7,656 nt of DNA from Candidatus Stahliibacteriota bacterium. GTDB lineage: Bacteria; Hydrothermota; Tepidihabitantia; SM23-42. The notes under the pieces are model-generated. The model did no database searches. It worked only from the letters and a program-made list of their open reading frames with translations, and was not told the origin of the DNA. Both the position numbers and the translations under genes were made by a program. This document shows positions 1 through 4,964 of this stretch, in pieces. Where the stretch lies: assembly GCA_030613445.1 (NCBI GenBank), contig JAUWLY010000128.1, positions 1 to 7,656 on the forward strand. The letters are read 5' to 3'. The first letter of the stretch is position 1, and each line of letters starts with the position of its first letter.

Positions 1-1370
1 ATTTGCAGGTATGGGGTAGCCACAATGAGATGGGTTATGCACACGGTTTTTTGCTCGGCGAAGAGATCATGGCGAATTTCACGCGCGTTATAGTCGGTAC
101 AGACAGTTTTCACTTCTATTCTCCAACCGAATACGAAAATGACATTCTTCCATATTATCGTAGTCACTTTTATATACCACAAAAATATCAAGATGAAGCG
201 CAGGGTATGTACAACGGCATGCTTGCTAAAGGCGTTGACTTGAACCATCCAGAACTGGGAAGAGAATTAACCCTGGAAGACATATTATGTATCAACGCAG
301 ACCCTGACTTTATTGTATCTGGATGTTCAAATATCTCGGGTTGGGGTGAATCGACGATAAATGATGATACATTACAGGGCGGCATGATTATCGCCCGGAA
401 TACTGATGGTGGATCTGGTCAATACACATCAATGGGGAATACATCTTTGATCATCGCGTTTGCGCCGGATTCTTCAGGCGAACAAAAATTCATCGTAGTA
501 GGTGGGGCAGGCAGCATTGGTTGTGGTGCTGGTGTGAATCAACAAGGTGTTGGCCTCTGTCGCAATACAGGTAATCATCCAGATACTGCATATATACCAC
601 CGAATTCTTTAATTCCAATTGCCCTTTCTCACCGAAACGCTATTGAAATCATTGATCCGGACTCTAATGGTCTTCATGACATTTTCGACATCATATATAC
701 AATTGACCACTCAACTTGTCTAAACACCAAGGATACTCATCTTTTTTCACGCTATGATGCGTTTCACCCTATCCCTGCCGGGATTCTGGAGATGAATAAT
801 ATAGCTGACTCTTTGCGCCTGGTCAGCGATAATAACCTTTCACCAAACCCGATCAATTCTGATTGGAATCTCGCGGTGACTAATCACGACCGTGTCCTCT
901 ATTCTCCAGTAGATTGCTGGCGATATCAGAGAATTGCCGACTCGCTTAATGTGGATTTTCATCTTACAACAGAACGGATAATTGCTATTTCAAATGTTGT
1001 TGCCCGGGGAATCACATTACAATCCCTGGTCTTTCGACCGGATATTATTCTTGATCACCCTGACTGGCATTGCGTTGGCGTAAGTTATGCATATCGTAAT
1101 GAACCTGCTCATATCCATGCCAAGCTCTGGTATTCTTGGAATGAATTATTCGAAGACATACCTGGTATTGTAGAACGCGTATCAAAACCAGTTAAAAAAT
1201 ATCACTTTGGTGCTACGATCATCAATGGACAATTACAATTACCTCATGATAAAAAATATAAGATTTTTGATATTACAGGCAGACAGGTCAAGATAAATAG
1301 GTTAAGCCCAGGTATCTACTTTATCCAGACTGAAGACAAAGTGATACAAAAAATTGTCAAGATTAGGTAG
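1..1370 (+). CDS. C45-type acyltransferase/hydrolase with T9SS C-terminal tail (5' partial)
   Basis: The 5' end lies outside the window: the first full codon is TTG at 3, the family motif begins almost at once, and no signal peptide or ribosome site is present. The protein resembles the acyl-CoA:6-aminopenicillanate acyltransferase/C45 family, Ntn hydrolases that self-cleave before a nucleophilic Cys and act on amide bonds. Seen here, in fragment numbering: GSHNEMGYAHG (5-15); GCSNISGWGES with the predicted nucleophile Cys108; ARNTDG shortly after; and GCGAGVNQQGVGLCRNTG, matching the family's glycine-rich segment. The last 60 or so residues are a separate module (YKIFDITGRQV, then LSPGIYFI, ending KIVKIR), typical of T9SS type A sorting domains. 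This implies export across both membranes and surface attachment or release. The substrate is unknown. Family and tail are recognised by motif, not by search. Confidence 0.82.
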   Translation, partial: LQVWGSHNEMGYAHGFLLGEEIMANFTRVIVGTDSFHFYSPTEYENDILPYYRSHFYIPQKYQDEAQGMYNGMLAKGVDLNHPELGRELTLEDILCINADPDFIVSGCSNISGWGESTINDDTLQGGMIIARNTDGGSGQYTSMGNTSLIIAFAPDSSGEQKFIVVGGAGSIGCGAGVNQQGVGLCRNTGNHPDTAYIPPNSLIPIALSHRNAIEIIDPDSNGLHDIFDIIYTIDHSTCLNTKDTHLFSRYDAFHPIPAGILEMNNIADSLRLVSDNNLSPNPINSDWNLAVTNHDRVLYSPVDCWRYQRIADSLNVDFHLTTERIIAISNVVARGITLQSLVFRPDIILDHPDWHCVGVSYAYRNEPAHIHAKLWYSWNELFEDIPGIVERVSKPVKKYHFGATIINGQLQLPHDKKYKIFDITGRQVKINRLSPGIYFIQTEDKVIQKIVKIR

Positions 1371-1390
1371 GGACATAAGAAAAAGTATTT

Positions 1391-1420
1391 ACCCCGTGGT
1401 ACAGCAAGATCCTACGGGGT
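1391..1420. terminator. Bidirectional hairpin terminator between convergent genes
   Basis: ACCCCGT (1391-1397) pairs with ACGGGGT (1414-1420) around a 16-base loop. It starts 21 bases after the C45 stop and lies 77 bases beyond the stop of the convergent minus-strand gene. Read on the minus strand the stem is followed by an AT-rich stretch with a T5 run (CTTTTT), which suits termination of that gene. On the plus strand the tail (TTACTATTC) is poorer in T. Confidence 0.5.
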
Positions 1421-1450
1421 TTACTATTCAAATTTGTCTTGAGTGAAATC

Positions 1451-1475
1451 GAGAGGCACCGTCCCCATGCCCTCT
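1451..1475. repeat. REP-like imperfect palindrome
   Basis: AGAGGCA (1452-1458) pairs with TGCCCTCT (1468-1475), giving seven base pairs with one bulged C (1471) and a 9-base loop CCGTCCCCA. A short GC-rich imperfect palindrome with a bulge, sitting alone between converging genes, is the usual form of a REP (repetitive extragenic palindrome). On the minus strand it reads GGGGACGGTGCC. A RAYT gene in the same window makes REP elements plausible here, but only one copy of this exact sequence is visible. Confidence 0.35.
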
Positions 1476-1496
1476 ACCTCCTAAACTCATTGACGG

Positions 1497-2834
1497 CTAC
1501 TTCTTCTTCTTGGTAGACAGGTATTCTCGTACTGTGCCTTTGTTTAGTGTTATTGATAGGTCATCGTCGTCGTCATAAACGAGGTTGTATCCTGGACTTT
1601 TGAGTTCAAAAGAGTGTTTTGTTATAACATAATCCCATGTGTCATTGCGAAATGGATCTTTAATTGCGTCACTATTTATTGCTTTTAATGAGCCTGGAAA
1701 CATTCCGTTTTCAATACGATATTTCCATACCAGAGCTGCGCATCTAATAAGGCGCGCCTTGGCAAGCACTCGAGATTTTCTTTTGAACATTGGCTCCAGA
1801 TTGGGCATGAAGAGCATGCTTATAGGATTACTGCCACAATACTTTTTCATCTTATCTTTTGTCACGTTGTGCGCTATAACAATGTCGTATTCAGTAGAAC
1901 CCTCTTTAGAACCCTCTTTCCCCTTTGCACTTATATGTAATGTCGCAATCATGTCATCCCAGGTTTTTATGGCTTTCAGTGTTGCGAGACGAGGTGAGAA
2001 CAAATAGCGCCACATCCATATCCGTAGCCCAATGTCCTGAAAGATACTGCCCTCAAAAATTTCCATCGCCAGAAGTGATTCGTAGTTCAATGGCTTCGCG
2101 GCTAACGATACGTTGATAGTTTTGATTTCTCCTTCAAGACTCCACAACAATGATGGCAATGTGCGTTCCAGCTCTGCCAGATAATGGCTTGTTGTTTCAA
2201 GTTGCTCCTTATCAAATATCCCGGTTGCAACACCTGATTCAAGTACATGCAAATGGCGTCCTATGGTCACAAGCCCAACCATGTATGTCAGGAGAAATGG
2301 AGAACCAGATATAAAATGTTTTCCAGAATTTAGTCCATGTAGAGTTTTTAAAAGGCCGTCGTTTGTGACCCCGATCTCAAGTGCACTCAGAGCCTGGGCT
2401 GCATGAATTTTTGCACACTCTTGCAAAACCACAAATACAGGTAAAGGCATTTCAATTCCTTTTTCGTATTCAAGGGGCATAGAGCAATATGGTTGCATGG
2501 CGCCTTTTTCCATCAAAATAATTACGTCCTTGTTTATGTTCAAGCTAACAATGATCTCATCGGTAATGCCTATCTCACCGCGCAGGTATTTATTAATATC
2601 TGTTGGAAATGTTTTCTCTTTCATCAAGGCAATTGCCTGCGAGTAGTAATTCCAAGCATTATCCTTGCTTTCTTTTCGTAGCGCAATTAGTTCCTTAAGA
2701 GCAGAATCCCCTTTTGCTTTGATAGCGGGTGTTGTGATTGCATCGGTAATGATGCCTATCACCAGAGCAATCAATATTAGGCATACAGGAATACCAATTA
2801 TGATTGCTACGGTACGTAAATTCTTTTTTAACAT
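1497..2834 (-). CDS. Membrane-anchored protein of unknown function
   Basis: I do not recognise this 445-residue protein with confidence. It starts MLKKNLRT, followed by one strong hydrophobic segment (about residues 9-30), so it is probably an inner-membrane protein with one anchor and a large periplasmic part. The middle is mostly helical with no catalytic motif I can name. Near the C-terminus, RLIRCAALVWKYRIENGMFP, then SLKAI, then DPFRNDTWDYVI and SPGYNLVYDDDDD, resembles a pattern in many uncharacterised secreted or anchored proteins: a helix, 'G.FP.SL', 'DPF', then a beta strand ending in an acidic turn. Part of it recalls pseudopilin C-termini (NGRYP.SL), but no prepilin cleavage site is present. 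It ends STKKKK. The start is well supported by GGAGGTG at 2839-2845, four bases before ATG. It is transcribed divergently from the peptide operon, with its own promoter near 2964-2991. Confidence 0.8.
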   Translation of the reverse strand: MLKKNLRTVAIIIGIPVCLILIALVIGIITDAITTPAIKAKGDSALKELIALRKESKDNAWNYYSQAIALMKEKTFPTDINKYLRGEIGITDEIIVSLNINKDVIILMEKGAMQPYCSMPLEYEKGIEMPLPVFVVLQECAKIHAAQALSALEIGVTNDGLLKTLHGLNSGKHFISGSPFLLTYMVGLVTIGRHLHVLESGVATGIFDKEQLETTSHYLAELERTLPSLLWSLEGEIKTINVSLAAKPLNYESLLAMEIFEGSIFQDIGLRIWMWRYLFSPRLATLKAIKTWDDMIATLHISAKGKEGSKEGSTEYDIVIAHNVTKDKMKKYCGSNPISMLFMPNLEPMFKRKSRVLAKARLIRCAALVWKYRIENGMFPGSLKAINSDAIKDPFRNDTWDYVITKHSFELKSPGYNLVYDDDDDLSITLNKGTVREYLSTKKKK

Positions 2835-2850
2835 TATTCACCTCCACGAT

Positions 2851-2874
2851 CCCGCACCTATGTATAGGTGCGGG
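2851..2874 (-). promoter_or_regulatory. Perfect 11-bp hairpin in the 5' leader of the minus-strand gene
   Basis: CCCGCACCTAT and ATAGGTGCGGG are perfect inverted repeats separated by two bases. In the minus-strand transcript the hairpin ends five bases before the Shine-Dalgarno GGAGGTG, inside a leader of about 120 bases. It could protect the mRNA or tune translation. Because a CGGGGTTTAG tail follows on the plus strand, it could also stop stray plus-strand transcription. The fold is certain from sequence; the role is inferred. Confidence 0.5.
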
Positions 2875-2963
2875 GTTTAGCTACAATTATTAATGCCCGA
2901 TTCATAGAGTTTCTATATCCATTACCCAAAATGAAAACTATTTGGTGTTCTGAGTAATAACTT

Positions 2964-2991
2964 ATTTTATCCCAAAAAACATTGATGTCAA
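2964..2991 (-). promoter_or_regulatory. Sigma70-type promoter for the minus-strand membrane protein gene
   Basis: On the minus strand a perfect -35 TTGACA (2991-2986) is followed after 16 bases by TAAAAT (2969-2964). Transcription would start near 2957, leaving a leader of about 120 bases that contains the 2851-2874 hairpin. The -35 lies in a partly palindromic TTGATGTCAA. Confidence 0.5.
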
Positions 2992-3165
2992 CAACGCTTT
3001 ATAAATACTGTGGGATCTGGTTGTCCTCTGAAGGATTATGTATGTACTGGTTTGCCGTTATTTATTCCCATAATCTGTCTAATCTGCCTATCTTCGCCTG
3101 CCTTGTCGCTGTGGTAACGGGGTGAAATGGTGAGTTATTCCACTGGGGGGGCATCAATTATACAT

Positions 3166-3185
3166 CACTGTAATCAGTGTTTTTT
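3166..3185 (+). terminator. Short hairpin followed by T6
   Basis: CACTG (3166-3170), loop TAAT, CAGTG (3175-3179), then six T residues (3180-3185). The form is that of a small intrinsic terminator on the plus strand. No plus-strand gene precedes it, so it would end either an unseen small RNA or read-through transcription. Confidence 0.35.
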
Positions 3186-3201
3186 CATTCGCGTAATCGA
3201 A

Positions 3202-3220
3202 GAATTGGCTGTGCCAATTC
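3202..3220. repeat. 8-bp perfect inverted repeat with 3-base loop
   Basis: GAATTGGC (3202-3209), TGT, GCCAATTC (3213-3220). This is either an operator-like DNA site or, if transcribed, an RNA hairpin. It abuts the first TGTCA half-site at 3221. Confidence 0.45.
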
Positions 3221-3232
3221 TGTCAAAACCAC

Positions 3233-3246
3233 TGACAAATCTGTCA
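3233..3246. promoter_or_regulatory. Operator-like site TGACA-N4-TGTCA, distal copy
   Basis: TGACA AATC TGTCA is a symmetric 14-base site about 112 bases upstream of the -35 box of the peptide operon. A further TGTCA half-site lies at 3221-3225. The same TGACA-N4-TGTCA arrangement recurs at 3311-3324. I cannot name the binding protein. Confidence 0.4.
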
Positions 3247-3264
3247 TTCACGCAGAGTATTGTA

Positions 3265-3288
3265 CCGCAAGCATTTGCGGCGTTTTTT
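3265..3288 (+). terminator. Hairpin plus T6, with an overlapping alternative hairpin
   Basis: CCGCAA (3265-3270), loop GCAT, TTGCGG (3275-3280), then CG and T6 (3283-3288): terminator-like on the plus strand. Its right arm overlaps a second possible stem, CGGCG (3278-3282) with CGCCG (3297-3301), which would loop out the T-tract. The two stems cannot form together, as in terminator/antiterminator pairs. They lie upstream of the predicted promoter at 3358, so they matter as RNA only if transcription also begins further upstream. Confidence 0.35.
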
Positions 3289-3307
3289 ACTGATTTCGCC
3301 GAAAACC

Positions 3308-3327
3308 TTGTGACAGAAATGTCACAA
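3308..3327. promoter_or_regulatory. Perfect 20-base inverted repeat, proximal operator candidate
   Basis: TTGTGACA GAAA TGTCACAA: eight perfect base pairs around GAAA, ending 30 bases before the -35 box. It contains the second TGACA-N4-TGTCA copy (3311-3324). As DNA it suits a dimeric regulator; as RNA it would be a stem with a GNRA tetraloop. The spacing (TTGTGA-N8-TCACAA) is two bases longer than the Rex or CRP consensus, so I do not assign it to either. Confidence 0.5.
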
Positions 3328-3357
3328 CCATGAAATTTTACCTCGAAATTCCAAGCC

Positions 3358-3387
3358 TTTACACTGGCATGAAAATTGCTATATAAT
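3358..3387 (+). promoter_or_regulatory. Sigma70-type promoter of the peptide/radical SAM operon
   Basis: TTTACA (3358-3363), an 18-base spacer, then perfect TATAAT (3382-3387). Start of transcription is predicted near 3394, giving a short leader of about 29 bases to the peptide start. It is well placed below the inverted repeats at 3233-3246 and 3308-3327. Confidence 0.6.
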
Positions 3388-3406
3388 AATATTATGAATA
3401 TCAAAG

Positions 3407-3416
3407 AAGGAGGTGA
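3407..3416 (+). promoter_or_regulatory. Perfect extended Shine-Dalgarno of the small peptide gene
   Basis: AAGGAGGTGA matches all ten bases complementary to the conserved 16S rRNA 3' end, six bases before ATG at 3423. This is the strongest ribosome site in the window and the main reason to accept the short gene. A possible nine-residue ORF (3394-3423, MNIKEGGET) reads through it and its stop overlaps the ATG as TAATG. Confidence 0.7.
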
Positions 3417-3422
3417 GACATA

Positions 3423-3509
3423 ATGATCAAGAAGATATCCGAACGTTCAGCCCATAATAGTTTGGGCATTGCAGGGCTTGTGGTTTGTTGTAACGGTATT
3501 ACTCAATAA
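3423..3509 (+). CDS. Putative RiPP precursor peptide (28 aa)
   Basis: This small gene encodes a 28-residue peptide. The N-terminal part is basic and polar (MIKKISER...), as expected of a leader that binds a recognition domain. The C-terminal half is hydrophobic and glycine-bearing and ends GLVVCCNGITQ, with adjacent Cys22 and Cys23, making it a plausible core. Support is contextual: a perfect Shine-Dalgarno, a promoter just upstream, and the next gene being a radical SAM/SPASM enzyme with a PqqD-like domain, which in known systems modifies just such peptides. The cysteines could become thioether donors, as in sactipeptides or ranthipeptides, but other radical SAM chemistry, or a cofactor-type product as in PQQ and mycofactocin, is equally open. 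Alternatives are a leader peptide controlling the downstream gene, or a small signal or toxin peptide. I know of no named family that it matches. Confidence 0.65.
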   Translation: MIKKISERSAHNSLGIAGLVVCCNGITQ

Positions 3510-3510
3510 T

Positions 3511-3552
3511 GCAGTGAGCGATCACCAAACAAAGGCGCCTTTGTTTTACTGC
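3511..3552 (+). promoter_or_regulatory. Intercistronic hairpin with 20-base palindrome
   Basis: Two bases after the peptide stop, GCAGT (3511-3515) can pair with ACTGC (3548-3552). This encloses a perfect 20-base palindrome (3527-3546) centred on GGCGCC, whose right arm ends TTTGTTTT. A small GTGA-GCGA-TCAC hairpin with a GNRA-type loop (3514-3525) competes for the left arm. Such a structure between precursor and maturase genes would reduce read-through or protect the upstream mRNA, giving much peptide and little enzyme. The role is inferred; the stem is AT-rich, so termination may be partial. Confidence 0.5.
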
Positions 3553-3587
3553 TCATATCAGACCAGAAAACAAGGAGGGTTTCAATC

Positions 3588-4964
3588 ATGGATCCAATAA
3601 GGGTAGGTAGCGTGAGATGGGACATAACGAATGACTGTAATTTGAAATGTCTCCATTGTTATACTGTAGAAAATCCAGGTTCAGAACTTAACCATTCTGA
3701 TGTACTGCGGATTATTCAGAAATTGCTATCGTTAGGACTGCAAGAAATTAACTTTTCTGGACGTGAACCAACAATGCGGCGCGATCTACCTGAAATCATC
3801 AAATGGTGTAGTACGCATAATATCAGAGTCAATGTTGTCACAAATGGTACTGTATTAAAGCAGGAGGGATTTGCTTTTTTGCTTCAGTCCGACCTGAATA
3901 TGCTGGTCTTTAGCCTGGATGGAGTATCTGATATTTCACACAATACGATCAGGGGAGAGGGGAACTTTCAGAGAACCATAGATAGTATTTCGACTTGTTT
4001 AGACTATGTTCGTGAGAATGAAATGACAACCAAGATCGGGGTGAATTGTACTCTTCAGAAAGTTAACGCGCTGGAGGTCTCCAGTATGACAGACTTGTGC
4101 CATTCTCTTGGTGCACACTTTCTCAACATTAATCCTGTGAGTTTCTGTGGTTCTGCTACAAATGTGAGAGAGATGTTGTATTTATCCCCAGAACAAATCT
4201 TGTCATGTTGGAATAAGATATGTGAAGCATATCAAAGCATGCGACCGGAGTTCAGACTTTATCTAGGAACTTCGCCGATGGAAACAAAGTTCCTTAATGC
4301 GAAATACGATCTAGAGTTACCAGTTATACATACTACGTGCTCAGCAGGAAACACGCTCTATATTGATCCTCATGGCAAAGCCTTGCCGTGTTACATGCTT
4401 CCATCTATGGCTAATGAAATGTCTGAATTAGGAAAGTACTTGTGTTATTGGGATATTCTCACCGAACCAGCTAATCGTGCTTTTGATGCATTTAAACCAT
4501 TCATTTCCTATGCGCATGCAATTTCGAAGATTAATAATAGCGGCTGTGCTGATTGTCGGGATGTTGAGATATGTAAAGGGTGCCCATTGATTGCTTTATC
4601 TGATTCCGATGCGATATATCGTTGTCAGCTGGCACAAAAGAAGCTGGCATTGATGAGACTCGATTTCAAACAGGCAGTTGTTCCTACTATAAAAGACTGT
4701 GTTTCGTGGGAGCTCAAAGGGGATATTCTGCATCTGTCAATGAGCAGAGGGGATTATTTGAGCAATAGGGAATTTGAATTGGACCCTTTAGCTAAATCAA
4801 TTTGGCTAAAGCTTCATTCACGAAGTACAATTGGGAAGATCAATAAAAGTCTAGAAAATGATTGGTCAAATCTGCCAATTGAGAAAGTACACGAGACTCT
4901 CACAGATTTCGTAGAGTACTTTTGGAAAGAAGGCCTTTTGACCATGGAAGAAGGAAATGGATAA
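3588..4964 (+). CDS. Radical SAM/SPASM peptide maturase with C-terminal PqqD-like domain
   Basis: This 458-residue cytoplasmic enzyme has three parts. The radical SAM core carries C17xxxC21xxC24 (CNLKCLHC), which binds the [4Fe-4S] cluster that cleaves S-adenosylmethionine, and S57GREP61 in place of the usual GGEP. The SPASM domain shows Cys251, G263xxxxC268, then C320xxC323xxxxxC329xxC332P and C346, the standard ligands for two auxiliary clusters. Residues about 370-455 form a PqqD-like fold (LDPLAKSIWLKL, then IGKI), the RiPP recognition element that binds a leader peptide. Enzymes of this build install carbon-sulfur, carbon-carbon or similar crosslinks in small peptides. The likely substrate is the 28-residue peptide 78 bases upstream. 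The start is supported by AAGGAGG at 3572-3578, nine bases before ATG. Its stop overlaps the exporter gene by eight bases. The exact modification cannot be deduced. Confidence 0.88.
   Translation: MDPIRVGSVRWDITNDCNLKCLHCYTVENPGSELNHSDVLRIIQKLLSLGLQEINFSGREPTMRRDLPEIIKWCSTHNIRVNVVTNGTVLKQEGFAFLLQSDLNMLVFSLDGVSDISHNTIRGEGNFQRTIDSISTCLDYVRENEMTTKIGVNCTLQKVNALEVSSMTDLCHSLGAHFLNINPVSFCGSATNVREMLYLSPEQILSCWNKICEAYQSMRPEFRLYLGTSPMETKFLNAKYDLELPVIHTTCSAGNTLYIDPHGKALPCYMLPSMANEMSELGKYLCYWDILTEPANRAFDAFKPFISYAHAISKINNSGCADCRDVEICKGCPLIALSDSDAIYRCQLAQKKLALMRLDFKQAVVPTIKDCVSWELKGDILHLSMSRGDYLSNREFELDPLAKSIWLKLHSRSTIGKINKSLENDWSNLPIEKVHETLTDFVEYFWKEGLLTMEEGNG

Larger units (their letters stand above)
2995..3357. 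other. Non-coding intergenic region rich in inverted repeats
   Basis: I see no credible gene here. Positions 2995-3160 show little except a long-range CCGTTA (3055-3060)/TAACGG (3115-3120) pair and a G7 run (3145-3151). From 3166 to 3327 inverted repeats follow one another: 3166-3179, 3202-3220, 3221-3246, 3265-3280, 3278-3301 and 3308-3327. The block ends about 30 bases before the -35 box of the peptide operon, so it may be its control region, or it may encode a small structured RNA. Confidence 0.5.

Noticed and set aside
1639..2116. Plus-strand open frames opposite the membrane protein gene
   Set aside because: They are shadows of the well-supported minus-strand gene, without ribosome sites or family resemblance.
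3308..3327. Rex or CRP/FNR binding site
   Set aside because: TTGTGA and TCACAA are separated by eight bases rather than the six of those consensus sites, and no such regulator is visible.
3166..3327. CRISPR array
   Set aside because: The repeats are inverted and of different sequence, with no regularly spaced direct repeats and no cas genes.
3127..3333. Plus-strand 68-codon open frame in the intergenic region
   Set aside because: It runs through the cluster of inverted repeats and T-tracts. Its GGGGTGA is only two bases from the ATG, too close for normal initiation, and the translation resembles no family.
3174..3404. Minus-strand 76-codon open frame over the same region
   Set aside because: It overlaps the predicted promoter and operator sites of the peptide operon, and the translation looks like chance.
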